This document shows positions 8,006 to 16,426 of a stretch of DNA of 27,781 bases, piece by piece. Origin of the DNA: Prevotella sp. UBA7782 (lineage in GTDB: Bacteria > Bacteroidota > Bacteroidia > Bacteroidales > Bacteroidaceae); contig DLDC01000136.1 in the NCBI GenBank assembly GCA_002480935.1, forward strand, positions 1 through 27,781, written 5' to 3'. The notes below the pieces were generated by a model. That model was given only the letters and a program-made list of their open reading frames with translations. It made no database searches and was not told the origin of the DNA. The first letter of the stretch is position 1; every line of letters starts with the position of its first letter. Both the position numbers and the translations under genes were made by a program.

Positions 8006-8540
8006 CCCCAAGCAGGATATTATCCGTGGGTTAATAGGGGCTAAAACCATTAATTATCTTGGAAATTGTGCCCAAATTGGTTCACGAATAATATCTTCCT
8101 TAGCTTGCAAGCGGCCTGGCAACCCACAAACAACCCCACAAACGGCTCTCCCTTGCATGGGAGGGCTATTACAATCGATTGCTGTAAGCTGATTGTTGTA
8201 CGGCACAAGACACTGACTATACAGGGTATGTGTGTGGGTATATGCACTTCATGAGGGGCACAAAGGGCCGCGCCCCGCATGGGATGAGTTATGGCACACG
8301 TTGCTGTACATACGCAAAAGGATGCGTCTCTACGGTGCTTGGCGCATTTTTGTGGCCGTAACGCATGAATTATCATCTACTTGTTCTGCGGTTTCAGACG
8401 CTTCACAGAGTGACCCGACACATCATTATATATCCCGATGCTATGAAACCGCATCCTACTCGAATGAACGTACCGTGGTGCAGACACAAGCGTAGCGTTC
8501 ATTCTTGTAACTATCTGATACTTAACAACTTTCTAAAAGC

Positions 8541-8618
8541 GGCCTTTTTACCTTGCGATAATGCCTGTTTCGGCCTTCAAAAGTGCCTATTTCGCAGCGC
8601 GAAAAGGCCTGTTTCGGA
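8541..8618 (+). repeat. 22-bp-period intergenic repeat array, copy 1
   Basis: Four units with the core (T/G)GCCT(A/G)TTTCG(C/G), with core starts spaced 21-22 bp (GCCT at about 8542, 8563, 8585, 8607). The linking segments end in AAAAG or similar, so many units can form short GCnAAAA/TTTTnGC hairpins. This copy is richer in GC than the other two arrays in the window. Confidence 0.75.
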
Positions 8619-8791
8619 AAGCCGCACGCACAAGACAACCGGACGAAAGCATGGACCTGACAAAACAAGGAGCAAGGTCCGGCCCTTAAAAGGCGCGGTG
8701 GTCATCACACTGAACAAGGCCCAGAAAAACGCATAACTGCGGTTAAGGTGACGGAAAGGCGAAGTGTGAGGCGGCTGACCTGAGCATAACA

Positions 8792-8848
8792 CAACACGGA
8801 GAAGGGGTTGCGAGATAGTCTGAATGTAAGTTTTTTTGTTCTAATATT
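8792..8848 (+). repeat. 57-bp degenerate direct repeat, right copy
   Basis: It aligns with 3881-3936 (CAACAC..AGAA...GTTGCGA.ATAGTC.GAA.GTAAGTT...CTAATATT pattern). Like the left copy it lies 140-200 bp upstream of a gene for an outer-membrane protein or its partner lipoprotein. Confidence 0.7.
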
Positions 8849-8888
8849 CTAAAACAGAGCTTCAAGGAAACTAAAAAAAGTTATAAAG

Positions 8889-8920
8889 TTTTGCTGCTTA
8901 GCTTAAAATACATACCTTTG
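8889..8920 (+). promoter_or_regulatory. Promoter of the DUF5686 gene
   Basis: TTTTG at 8889-8893 and TACCTTTG at 8913-8920 are spaced by 19 bp; the match to the Bacteroidetes consensus is close. The box ends 69 bases before the ATG at 8990. Confidence 0.7.
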
Positions 8921-8989
8921 CACCTTGCATAAAAACCCTTTAGGGGTAGTAAAGGGTAAAAGACTGTTATTCAACGGATAAGACAACGT

Positions 8990-11509
8990 ATGAAAAGATT
9001 GATATTTGCATTGTTACTATGCATCACTGCGCTGGCGGCCCAGGCGCAGATTACGGGCCAGGTGCTGGACGCCTCCGACGGCTATCCGGTGCCCTATGCC
9101 AGCATATCTTATAAGGACAAGGGCGTAGCCGTGTCGAGTGACGGCGAAGGACGCTTCACCATCGACCGCCACGAGGGCTGGGTGCTCACCTTCAGCTGCC
9201 TGGGCTACGACCGACAGACCATGAAGGTGACGGCAAGCACCAATAACCTGACCATCAAGCTCAAGGCCAGTTCGAGGAGCCTTGACGAGGTGGTGGTGAA
9301 GGGAAAGCGCAAACGCTACATCCGAAAAGACAATCCTGCCGTGGCGCTGATGCGCAGGGTGATAGCGGCCAAGAAGCTTACCGACCTGGAAAATCACGAC
9401 TTTTATGAGTATATGAAGTATCAGAAGCTCACCACGGCCGTGAATAACATCGACACAACAAAGCAAAAGAAGGCCAAATGGTATAACAGTCAGTTGGAAA
9501 AATCAGACTATAACGGTAAGCTGACGCTGCCCGTAACCATCGACGAGACCATTATCAAGCACCTATACCGCAAAAACCCGCGCAAGGAAAGAGACATCAT
9601 CATGGCTCAACAGAGCAAGGGTGTGAACAAAGTAATACAGACGGGCGACATAGTGAACACGCTGCTGAAGGAGGTTTTCACCGATGTGAACATCTATGAC
9701 GACCACATCCGGCTGCTGCAATATCCCTTCCCCTCCCCCATCGGCTCTACCGCCATATCGTTTTATCACTTTTATATACAAGACACTGTGCAGGTGAGCG
9801 GCGACTCTTGCTATCATCTGCACTTCTATCCGGCCAATCAGCAGGACTTCGGATTTACGGGCGACTTGTACGTTCTCAAGGATTCCACGCTGCACGTAAA
9901 GGAATGTACGCTCAACATACCGCATAAGAGCGACGTGAACTTTGTGAAGTCGATGCGCATAGAGCAGGAGTTCAAGAAGCTGGACAACGGCGAATGGGTG
10001 CTCTATCGTGACGACATGTGGGCTGAGGTAACGCCCCTGGAGGTGCTGCCTAACCTGCTGGTGACACGCAACACACGCCTCACCGACTATGCCTTCACGC
10101 CACCTGAGAAGAGGGAAATGCGCGGAAAGGCCTCGGTGGTGGAGGATCCTAACGCACGAATACACAACGATGACTACTGGAGTGCGGCCAGAAAGGTGAA
10201 GCTGACCAACAGTGAGGCCGACATGGACGACTTTGTGCACCGCATGCAACAGACCAAAGGGTTCGGCTGGCTGCTCACGGGCATCAAGGTGTTTGCCGAA
10301 AACTTCATCGAGACTAGCAAGCCCGGACATCGCAGCAAGTTCGACATCGGACCGGTGAACACTACCGTTTCGAGCAACTTCGTGGATGGTACACGCTTCA
10401 GACTGAGCGGTAGGACGATGGCAGCTCTCAACCCCCACTTCTTCTGGAAGGGATACGGAGCTTACGGAACCAAGACAAAGAACTGGTATTATGGCTCGGA
10501 ATTCACTTATTCGATCAATAAAAAGGAAAACTCGCCCTTTGAGTTCCCCATGCGCAACATCGTGTTTGAGACAGAAAAGGATGTAATGTCGCCCTCAGAC
10601 AAGTATTTGCTGAACAATAAGGACAACATCTTCATGTCGTTCAGAGCATACGACGTGAAGCAGATGTACTTCTACAATAGACAGAAGCTGTCGTTTGTAT
10701 ATGAGACAGACTGGGGCTTGAGCTTCAAATCGTCTATCAAGACAGAGAGCAACGAGGTGGCCGGCGACCTGCACTTCCTGCCCGTTGACGGCAGCAACGA
10801 GATATTCAAGTTCCGCACAACCGAGCTGTCGGCAACGATAGGCTACTGCCCCGGACAAACATTCATCAACACCAAGCAACGCAGATGGCCCGTAAACTTC
10901 GATCATCCGGAGGTTACCTTGCAGCACACCATGGGCATCAAAGGCTTGCTGGGAGGCGACTATAAGCTGAACCTGACGCAACTGAGGCTCTATAAACGAC
11001 AGTGGATGGGAAGCTGGGGCAAGATAGACATGCACCTGAACGCCGGCGCTGAATGGAACAAAGTGCCGTTCCCCTTGCTTGTCATGCCGCCCGTGAACGT
11101 TACATATATATATGATGACGCCAGCGAAACCTTCTCTCTGATGCGTAATATGGAATTTCTGAACGACAGATACATCTATTGGAGTGCCTCATGGGACCTG
11201 AACGGAAAAATATTCAACCGTCTGCCACTCATCCATAAGCTGAAATGGCGCGAGTATCTGTGCATTAAAGGTATGTGGGGACACCTCACCGATAAGAACA
11301 ACCCACTGGTTAACAGCTCCGACCCCATGCTCATGAAGATGCCGGAGGGCTCGTACATCATGACAAACCAACCCTATTGGGAGATGGTAGCGGGTATTCA
11401 CAACATCTTTAAGATGTTTGGCGTTGACTTTATACACCGTCTTACCTATACAAACAACAAAGATATAGACAAGTGGGGCGTGCGTGTCTCGCTGCAACTA
11501 ACATTCTAA
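8990..11509 (+). CDS. Outer-membrane protein, DUF5686 with carboxypeptidase-regulatory-like domain
   Basis: An 839-residue protein with a signal peptide (residues 1-19, ending LAAQA before Q). A carboxypeptidase-regulatory-like beta-sandwich follows (ITGQVLDASDGYPVPYASISYKD onward, about 20-95), then SLDEVVVKGKRK, a segment that often links this domain to an outer-membrane part. The remainder matches the large DUF5686 family of Bacteroidetes in my reading (KDNPAVALMRRVIAAK; YHFYIQDTV; FGFTGDLYVLKDSTLHVKECTLNIP). It ends VSLQLTF, with the terminal phenylalanine typical of outer-membrane barrels. The function of the family is not established; envelope biogenesis has been proposed. It appears monocistronic, ended by the bidirectional hairpin downstream. 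Confidence 0.88.
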   Translation: MKRLIFALLLCITALAAQAQITGQVLDASDGYPVPYASISYKDKGVAVSSDGEGRFTIDRHEGWVLTFSCLGYDRQTMKVTASTNNLTIKLKASSRSLDEVVVKGKRKRYIRKDNPAVALMRRVIAAKKLTDLENHDFYEYMKYQKLTTAVNNIDTTKQKKAKWYNSQLEKSDYNGKLTLPVTIDETIIKHLYRKNPRKERDIIMAQQSKGVNKVIQTGDIVNTLLKEVFTDVNIYDDHIRLLQYPFPSPIGSTAISFYHFYIQDTVQVSGDSCYHLHFYPANQQDFGFTGDLYVLKDSTLHVKECTLNIPHKSDVNFVKSMRIEQEFKKLDNGEWVLYRDDMWAEVTPLEVLPNLLVTRNTRLTDYAFTPPEKREMRGKASVVEDPNARIHNDDYWSAARKVKLTNSEADMDDFVHRMQQTKGFGWLLTGIKVFAENFIETSKPGHRSKFDIGPVNTTVSSNFVDGTRFRLSGRTMAALNPHFFWKGYGAYGTKTKNWYYGSEFTYSINKKENSPFEFPMRNIVFETEKDVMSPSDKYLLNNKDNIFMSFRAYDVKQMYFYNRQKLSFVYETDWGLSFKSSIKTESNEVAGDLHFLPVDGSNEIFKFRTTELSATIGYCPGQTFINTKQRRWPVNFDHPEVTLQHTMGIKGLLGGDYKLNLTQLRLYKRQWMGSWGKIDMHLNAGAEWNKVPFPLLVMPPVNVTYIYDDASETFSLMRNMEFLNDRYIYWSASWDLNGKIFNRLPLIHKLKWREYLCIKGMWGHLTDKNNPLVNSSDPMLMKMPEGSYIMTNQPYWEMVAGIHNIFKMFGVDFIHRLTYTNNKDIDKWGVRVSLQLTF

Positions 11510-11575
11510 CGGAGTTTAAAGAAATATATAAAGACGTAGGGAAATAAGCTTTTATATAAAACAGAGCATCCTTTT

Positions 11576-11625
11576 CACGAAGGCTTCATCATTTAACTGG
11601 CAAATGAAATGATGGGGCCTTCGTG
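11576..11625. terminator. Bidirectional terminator between convergent genes
   Basis: CACGAAGGC at 11576-11584 pairs with GCCTTCGTG at 11617-11625, with further partial pairing inside (CATCATTT against AAATGATG). CTTTT follows on the plus side and AAAAG precedes it, so it can work in both directions. The stop codon of the minus-strand TPR gene (11589-11591) lies within the hairpin. Confidence 0.7.
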
Positions 11626-12254
11626 CTTTTGGGCACGGTTTCGTCAGAGCCATAAGACTGGTTGAGCCACTTACCCATGGAAAGGGTGCGCAGTTTCAGC
11701 TCCTCTTGCTTGTCGGCGGGGATTATCTTGGCGGGCTTCTTGCCCTCTCTGATGTCGGCTAAAAGCCTCACGGCAGGCGCAAAATTCTTCCATCGCGAGG
11801 TGATATACTTGAGTTGCTGAACAGCCGTGGCATTGTCGCCGGCCTGGAAGAAGCAATAAGCGCGGTTGAACCAATAGTCGCGGTTGTCCTTATCCATCTC
11901 TATGGCACGCGTAAAATCTACGGCGGCACTGTCGTAGTCGGCCTCTTTGATGCGGCTCATGGCGCGCAGGTCGAAGATATCAGGTATGTACGGATTCAGA
12001 CGGATGGCTTGCGAGCAGTCGGCAATGGCTCCCTCATAGTCTTCAAGATGATATTTGGAGAGGCCGCTAAGATACCATGCCTCATACATATTGGGCTTCA
12101 AGGACACTACGCGCTGGAAGATCTGCATGGAAACAACGTAGTAGCCCACGTCTAAAGAGCGCCGGCCTTCCTCCATAAGCTTCTTCATGTTATACTGCGC
12201 AGAGGCAGGAAGCGAACAAAGAATGAGGAAAACAACGAGCAGTCTCTTTAACAT
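11589..12254 (-). CDS. Exported tetratricopeptide-repeat protein
   Basis: A 221-residue protein with an N-terminal signal peptide (MLKRLLVVFLILCSLPASA before QY). About four TPR units follow between residues 25 and 165: YYVVSMQIFQRVVSLKPNMYEAWY, then EDYEGAIADCSQAIRLNP, then ADYDSAAVDFTRAIEMDKDN, then QAGDNATAVQQL. TPRs are protein-interaction scaffolds; location is periplasmic. The C-terminal 55 residues are charged and unassigned. It lies downstream of def, but a strong hairpin with a T-run sits directly before its start, so its expression may be uncoupled from the ruvX-def transcript. Confidence 0.85.
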   Translation of the reverse strand: MLKRLLVVFLILCSLPASAQYNMKKLMEEGRRSLDVGYYVVSMQIFQRVVSLKPNMYEAWYLSGLSKYHLEDYEGAIADCSQAIRLNPYIPDIFDLRAMSRIKEADYDSAAVDFTRAIEMDKDNRDYWFNRAYCFFQAGDNATAVQQLKYITSRWKNFAPAVRLLADIREGKKPAKIIPADKQEELKLRTLSMGKWLNQSYGSDETVPKSTKAPSFHLPVK

Positions 12255-12255
12255 A

Positions 12256-12306
12256 GCCTGAAAAAGAAAAGCTCATTCCGCCCCTATAGCAAGGGAGGGA
12301 ATGAGC
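12256..12306 (-). terminator. Intrinsic terminator between def and the TPR gene
   Basis: On the minus strand GCTCATTCC (12306-12298) pairs with GGAATGAGC (12279-12271), extended inward by CCCT/AGGG, and is followed by TTTTCTTTTT. It begins 9 bases after the def stop and its T-run ends just before the TPR start codon at 12254. Confidence 0.8.
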
Positions 12307-12315
12307 AGAATGATG

Positions 12316-12876
12316 TTATTTTTTATATACTTTTGTACGATAAGGGCAACGGAACCTACCGCTCATGATGGCACGCAGCTTGCTGTGAACCAACTGTTTG
12401 CGCAATGGCGAGATTCTATCTACAAACATTTTGCCCTCCAGATGGTCGAACTCGTGCTGCATCACGCGGGCTAAGTAGCCTCCCACCCACTCGTCATGCT
12501 CCTGAAGATTTTCATCCAGATACTTCACATGCACCCTCTTGGCACGCCTTACGTTCTCATGGATGCCCGGAATAGACAGGCAACCCTCCTCAAGTACCTC
12601 AGTCTCCTTGTCATCCAGCTCCAAAATGTGAGCGTTGATATACGCATGGCGGAAATCTTTATACTCAGGTAGGTCGTCTGCAAGGGGGGTAAGGTCGATG
12701 ATAACCACCCTGATGCTCTTGCCTATCTGAGGAGCTGCCAAACCAACGCCGTCACTTGCCGTGTTGGTTTCAAACATGTTCTGTATCAGTTCTTTCAATC
12801 CCGGATAATCGGTAGGTATGTCTTGAGCTACCTTTCTGAGCACCGGTTGTCCGTAAACATATATTGGTAATGTCAT
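12316..12876 (-). CDS. def: Peptide deformylase
   Basis: A 186-residue cytoplasmic metalloenzyme that removes the N-formyl group from nascent proteins. All three family motifs are present: GVGLAAPQ at 43-50, EGCLS at 97-101 (metal ligand Cys99) and HEFDH at 141-145 (metal ligands His141 and His145, catalytic Glu142). The length is normal. The start codon lies 6 bp after the ruvX stop, so the two are co-transcribed. The C-terminal tail (LRAIMSGRFRCPYRTKVYKK) is basic. Confidence 0.97.
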   Translation of the reverse strand: MTLPIYVYGQPVLRKVAQDIPTDYPGLKELIQNMFETNTASDGVGLAAPQIGKSIRVVIIDLTPLADDLPEYKDFRHAYINAHILELDDKETEVLEEGCLSIPGIHENVRRAKRVHVKYLDENLQEHDEWVGGYLARVMQHEFDHLEGKMFVDRISPLRKQLVHSKLRAIMSGRFRCPYRTKVYKK

Positions 12877-12882
12877 ATCGCG

Positions 12883-13302
12883 TTATAAATGATTTGCCTT
12901 CATAAAGTCCTGCAGCAGGATAGTGGCGCTAACCTCATCTACAAGGCCTTTATTTTCTCTTCTCTCCTTCTTCTTTACACCGGCAGCGAGAATGGTTTGA
13001 TGGGCCAGAACCGACGTAAACCGTTCGTCATAATAGACAATGGGGATTGTCGGAACGGCTTTCCGCCATCGGTTAACGAATTGTTCTACGCGGCGAAGGT
13101 TCTCGCTGGGCGCGCCATTGGGCTGTGTGGGCTTGCCAATAACAATTTGTTCCACTTCCTCACGGGCTGTATAGTCTGTGAGGAATTGGAACAAATCAGC
13201 TGTGGAAACAGTTTTCAATCCACTGGCAATAATCTTCAGTGGGTCGGTAACAGCCAGTCCGGTACGCTTGCGCCCGTAATCTATAGCCAGTATGCGCGCC
13301 AT
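12883..13302 (-). CDS. ruvX: RuvX/YqgF-family putative pre-16S rRNA nuclease
   Basis: A 139-residue RNase H-fold protein. MARILAIDYGRKRTGLAVTD carries the first acidic catalytic residue (Asp8) and the YGRKRTG loop, YYDERFTS (about residues 90-97) carries the second acidic pair, and KGLVDEVSATILLQDF carries the last aspartate. The family is essential in E. coli and linked to 16S rRNA 5' processing; older annotation calls it a Holliday junction resolvase homologue. The start codon directly abuts the stop codon of the SPOR lipoprotein gene (no spacer), indicating one transcript. Confidence 0.95.
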   Translation of the reverse strand: MARILAIDYGRKRTGLAVTDPLKIIASGLKTVSTADLFQFLTDYTAREEVEQIVIGKPTQPNGAPSENLRRVEQFVNRWRKAVPTIPIVYYDERFTSVLAHQTILAAGVKKKERRENKGLVDEVSATILLQDFMKANHL

Positions 13303-13800
13303 TTACTTGGTGTAAAGCAACCAAGCGTCAGGATACTGAGCACGTAGCTGATTGCGGCTGCGGGCTGCCTCGCCCTTGTCGGATGACGTTGTTGCCACAA
13401 CACGATACATGTTACGGTCTGCATTATAAGCAAGCTGCGCGTTATAACCGGCACTCTTCAGGCGCTGCTGCAAGCCCTGTGCGTTGGCTTTCACGCTGAA
13501 TGAGCCTACAACCACGCTGTAAGCCTGAAGGCCTGAGCCGTCAACAACTGACACATTCTCCTGTCTTACGCTCACATTGTCGTAATTATCCACAACGTTT
13601 GTCTCGTTTGCCGGCTTCTCCTCAAGGGGTGCCACAACGGGAGTATCATTGGCTGTCTGTGTATCTGTTGCGTTATATCCGGTTTGTTCTTCCGTCTTAG
13701 CCTTCTCGTACATCTTCTTAAAAGCGCTCTCTTTTGTGCCGCAGCTGTTGAAAGCCAATGCAACACAAAGCACAGCACCTGTCAACATGAACTTCTTCAT
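13303..13800 (-). CDS. SPOR-domain lipoprotein
   Basis: A 165-residue protein with a lipoprotein signal (LAFNSC, Cys20). A low-complexity Thr/Asn/Glu linker (about 30-90) leads to a C-terminal SPOR domain (about 92-165; LQAYSVVVGSFSVKANAQGLQQRLKSAGY outline). SPOR domains bind denuded peptidoglycan, often at the division site, so a cell-envelope or division role is likely. It is the first gene of the minus-strand SPOR-ruvX-def transcript. The intergenic region upstream is shared with the divergent YtxH gene. Confidence 0.9.
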   Translation of the reverse strand: MKKFMLTGAVLCVALAFNSCGTKESAFKKMYEKAKTEEQTGYNATDTQTANDTPVVAPLEEKPANETNVVDNYDNVSVRQENVSVVDGSGLQAYSVVVGSFSVKANAQGLQQRLKSAGYNAQLAYNADRNMYRVVATTSSDKGEAARSRNQLRAQYPDAWLLYTK

Positions 13801-13851
13801 AGTGATATTATCAATTAAAATATGAATAAACTTAACCTTCGATTTATTTTG

Positions 13852-13859
13852 CGAAGGTA
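13852..13859 (-). promoter_or_regulatory. Possible -7 box of the SPOR-ruvX-def operon
   Basis: The minus strand reads TACCTTCG, one base off TAnnTTTG, 52 bases upstream of the start codon at 13800. No good -33 element is visible at the usual distance. Confidence 0.35.
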
Positions 13860-13975
13860 CGAAATATCATTCGAAATAGGAATAAAACAGCGCATAAAGT
13901 TTGTTAAATAAAGGATTTACAACTTTTTTAACATAAAATATGGAGCAAGAAGTAACACTTTCGTAAAACTTTTCA

Positions 13976-13983
13976 TATATTTG
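13976..13983 (+). promoter_or_regulatory. -7 box of the YtxH/holin-like gene cluster
   Basis: TATATTTG fits TAnnTTTG and ends 81 bases before the YtxH start at 14065. The only TTTCG nearby (13959-13963) is too close to serve as a normal -33 element. Confidence 0.45.
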
Positions 13984-14064
13984 CGATGTACAAAACCATG
14001 GGCGTCACCCATCTGTCTGGCGCTGTGGATAATAAGGAAACATCATTTTTAAAACATCACAATT

Positions 14065-14277
14065 ATGAAGACATTAGGTTATATTGGCGCTTTCCTGGGC
14101 GGTGCAATCGCCGGAACCGCAATAGGACTGCTCTTAGCACCGGAAAAAGGTGCCGACACACGTACGAAAATAGCAGATGCTGTAGAAGATTTCTGCAAGA
14201 AACATGACTTGAAATTGTCGCGCAAGGAGATGGACGACTTCGTAGACGACATCAAAGAAGCATCACCTGAAGAGTAA
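14065..14277 (+). CDS. YtxH-domain small membrane protein
   Basis: A 70-residue protein. Residues 5-25 form a glycine- and alanine-rich membrane segment (YIGAFLGGAIAGTAIGLLLAPEKG), the hallmark of YtxH proteins including the LLLAPEKGA(D) turn. A short amphipathic acidic tail follows. YtxH proteins are found in general stress regulons in other phyla; the molecular role is unknown. It is the first of three tightly packed genes (gap of 6 bp to the next, from its ATG). Confidence 0.88.
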   Translation: MKTLGYIGAFLGGAIAGTAIGLLLAPEKGADTRTKIADAVEDFCKKHDLKLSRKEMDDFVDDIKEASPEE

Positions 14278-14283
14278 TTGCCC

Positions 14284-14634
14284 ATGTTCTCCAACGACAA
14301 TAATGTTGAGACAATAGCGCAACTGCTAGAGGTTTTTAAGCATTACATCGGGCTTCAGCAAGAATACGTGAAGCTCGATGTAATAGAAAAGGTTGTGCGA
14401 TTGGTGACAGCCATCACTGTGGCATGCCTCAGCCTCCTGCTGATCGTCATCTGCTTTGTCTTCCTGTCGTTTGCCCTGGCTGCCTTCTTAAAGCCAATGA
14501 TGGGTGAGACGGGGGCCTATTGCACCGTTGCAGGAATCTACATCTTATTGCTTATAGTCTTTATCTTGTGCAGGCACAGGCTCATAGAAAGGCCTTTGGT
14601 GCACTTGCTAACAGGTATTCTTTTGTCAAAATAA
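14284..14634 (+). CDS. Phage-holin-family (PF07332-like) membrane protein
   Basis: A 116-residue protein from the ATG at 14284; an in-frame TTG at 14278 is less likely. After an amphipathic N-terminal helix (IAQLLEVFKHYIGLQQEYVKLDVIEKVVRL) there are two long membrane segments, about residues 40-68 and 78-97, and a basic end. This is the layout of the holin-X/YqjE-type family, which despite its name is mostly chromosomal and follows YtxH or YqjD-like genes. It probably acts at the inner membrane in a stress or envelope role. It is not evidence of a prophage here. Confidence 0.8.
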   Translation: MFSNDNNVETIAQLLEVFKHYIGLQQEYVKLDVIEKVVRLVTAITVACLSLLLIVICFVFLSFALAAFLKPMMGETGAYCTVAGIYILLLIVFILCRHRLIERPLVHLLTGILLSK

Positions 14635-14636
14635 CC

Positions 14637-14927
14637 ATGACAGCAACAAACAATCAACTCCCCGACGAAGTAAACTACCGCAACTTGAACGAAATAAGGC
14701 TGCGTAAGGCTCAGTTGCTTACCGCCATTGCCAAAGACAACAACAAGATGAGCAAGCTGTGGAACGACCTTTTCCATGCGCCTAAGAAAGCTGCCACACC
14801 CACCAAACGGCTCTCAGGAATACTCTCTACAGGCGCCGGCATACTGGATGGAGCCATACTTGGATGGAAGCTATACCGCAAATTGGGCGGCGGAAAGCAG
14901 TTCAGCCTCTTCAGAAAGAGGAAATAA
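14637..14927 (+). CDS. Small basic protein of the YtxH/holin-like cluster
   Basis: A 96-residue protein; its ATG at 14637 is 2 bases after the previous stop, so it is translationally linked. The first 60 residues are hydrophilic (EVNYRNLNEIRLRKAQLLTAIAKDNNKMSKLWNDLF). A weakly hydrophobic Gly-rich segment follows (ILSTGAGILDGAILGWKLYRKLGGG), and the end is strongly basic (FRKRK). I recognise no domain. Position suggests it works with the two membrane proteins before it. The reading frame is open further upstream, but that extension overlaps the holin-like gene and is rejected. Confidence 0.75.
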   Translation: MTATNNQLPDEVNYRNLNEIRLRKAQLLTAIAKDNNKMSKLWNDLFHAPKKAATPTKRLSGILSTGAGILDGAILGWKLYRKLGGGKQFSLFRKRK

Positions 14928-15022
14928 CGACGCCCGGAGACCCCACAAACCGAATACCACAAGGCGTATTTCGCAAGACGAAAACGTCACTTATCACTTA
15001 CAACAAACTAACCTGAAAGATT

Positions 15023-15670
15023 ATGAAACCTATTTCCGCCCTGAAAATCATCTTGTTCGCTCTATCAATAGGCATGTTGGCAGCATGTGAAAAAGCTGCT
15101 TACGACGACGAAGAAAGCATCAAAAAAGACGACACACACATCATAGAGGGTAACGAAGACGAAAATTCTGACCAGCAAGACAATGGCGGAACAGGAGGAA
15201 GCAGCACCGACACAACCAACTTCACCGACTATCCGGAAGACACAACCTACCAAGACCACACCACGCCCATCATCGATCCGAACGTTGAAGATGGCAATGA
15301 CAAAGGCTCAAAAGGCTCAGAAAAGGACACGCTAAGCGTTGAGCAGTTTCTCAACGCAGAGAATTTGTCGGGCACGTATGTCCGTGGTTACATCGTGGCA
15401 TCGTGCACCAAGAACCTGAAATATGCTGAGTTTGAACCGCCTTTTAACAATAACCAAGCCCTGCTCCTTGCAGATAAGAAAACAGAAAGGCGGCCCGACC
15501 ACCTGATGAGCATACAACTGAAGTCGAATACCGACATACGCAAACAGCTGAACCTGGTGGATCACCCTGAATTATTACACCGAAAGATACTCGTATATGG
15601 CTATCGCTCAACCTATCTGGGCATATACGGCATGAAGGACATAGGCAAAACGTTCTGGATATACAAATGA
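15023..15670 (+). CDS. Lipoprotein with DUF6359-like OB-fold domain
   Basis: A 215-residue lipoprotein (lipobox LAAC, Cys22). An acidic, Asp/Glu/Thr-rich linker spans about residues 25-105. The C-terminal domain (SVEQFLNAENLSGTYVRGYIVASCTKNLK onward, with NNQALLLADKK and GYRSTYLGIYGMKDIG) matches my recollection of a Bacteroidales family of secreted OB-fold-like domains (DUF6359). It is probably surface or periplasmic; no function is known. It has a 95-bp upstream gap, and a separate promoter for the sigma factor gene follows. Confidence 0.8.
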   Translation: MKPISALKIILFALSIGMLAACEKAAYDDEESIKKDDTHIIEGNEDENSDQQDNGGTGGSSTDTTNFTDYPEDTTYQDHTTPIIDPNVEDGNDKGSKGSEKDTLSVEQFLNAENLSGTYVRGYIVASCTKNLKYAEFEPPFNNNQALLLADKKTERRPDHLMSIQLKSNTDIRKQLNLVDHPELLHRKILVYGYRSTYLGIYGMKDIGKTFWIYK

Positions 15671-15708
15671 AATAAAAACCCGATAAAATAAAATTAATGT
15701 GTTAAAAA

Positions 15709-15740
15709 TTTGCTCAAAAAAGGAAAAGTAGGTAATTTTG
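15709..15740 (+). promoter_or_regulatory. Promoter of the ECF sigma factor gene
   Basis: TTTG at 15709-15712 and TAATTTTG at 15733-15740 are spaced by 20 bp, a full match to the housekeeping Bacteroidetes consensus. The leader to the ATG at 15827 is about 80 bases. Confidence 0.65.
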
Positions 15741-15826
15741 CAATGTAAAAAGATAAATAATAACTCATCAAACACAAAAAAATTGCCTATCGAAGCAACA
15801 TTACTTAGGAATCAATTATACGAGCG

Positions 15827-16426
15827 ATGATGAAAAAACTAAGTGAGATGACCGATGAAGAGTTGGCCATGGCATACGTAGACGGCTGCAACCACGCATT
15901 CGACTTGCTCTTGTCACGCAACCAGCAAAAGCTCTTCTCGTACATACTATTTGTGGTTAGAGACCGAGATGTTGCTAATGATATATTCCAAGACACTTTC
16001 GTGAAGGTTATCATTAAGCTCCAGGAGGGCAACTATACGCCTAACGGAAAGTTCGGCGCATGGGTGATGCGCATCGCCCATAATGCCATCATGGACTGGT
16101 ATCGCAACCAGAAGAGTGAAAAAATCGTGGATGCAGCCAAAGATAACGACCTTTCCAACATCAGCCATAACGACTTTACCGACAGCGGAATAGAAAATCA
16201 GTTCATCAATATGCAGGTGCTTCACGACGTAAAGAAGATGATGAACCAACTGCCCACCACGCAACGCGAAGTGGTCTTCATGCGTTTCTATCAGGAGTTA
16301 TCGTTTAAGGAGATAGCCGAAGCCACGGGCGTGAGCATCAACACCAGCCTGGGACGCATGAGATATGCGCTCCTCAACCTGCGAAGAATGGCCAAGGAGC
16401 ACAATATACAGCTGCAGCTGGCCTAG
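15827..16426 (+). CDS. ECF-type RNA polymerase sigma factor
   Basis: A 199-residue sigma-70 family protein with only regions 2 and 4. Region 2 includes LLSRNQQKLFSYILFVVRDRDVANDIFQDTF and WVMRIAHNAIMDWYR; region 4 is LPTTQREVVFMRFYQELSFKEIAEATGVSINTSLGRMRYAL, a helix-turn-helix for the -35 element. An adjacent ATG at 15830 is an alternative start. No anti-sigma gene is next to it, and the downstream gene is convergent, so how it is activated is not visible. Its stop codon interlocks with that of rpe in a CTAG palindrome at 16423-16426. Confidence 0.93.
   Translation: MMKKLSEMTDEELAMAYVDGCNHAFDLLLSRNQQKLFSYILFVVRDRDVANDIFQDTFVKVIIKLQEGNYTPNGKFGAWVMRIAHNAIMDWYRNQKSEKIVDAAKDNDLSNISHNDFTDSGIENQFINMQVLHDVKKMMNQLPTTQREVVFMRFYQELSFKEIAEATGVSINTSLGRMRYALLNLRRMAKEHNIQLQLA

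Larger units (their letters stand above)
8006..8989. other. Gene-poor intergenic region
   Basis: 984 bp with no reading frame that looks like a protein on either strand. It holds a 22-bp-period repeat array (8541-8618), the right copy of a degenerate repeat (8792-8848) and the promoter of the DUF5686 gene (8889-8920). The segment 8006-8540 shows nothing I recognise; it could be decayed coding sequence. Confidence 0.6.

Noticed and set aside
8365..8736. 123-codon frame in the gene-poor region
   Set aside because: It runs through the 22-bp repeat array and the product looks like random translation.
13986..14207. 73-codon frame overlapping the start of the YtxH gene
   Set aside because: The YtxH frame has the recognised family pattern; this one is out of frame and unrecognisable.
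14284..14634. Holin of a prophage
   Set aside because: No phage structural, lysis or integrase gene is nearby; the family is commonly chromosomal next to YtxH genes.
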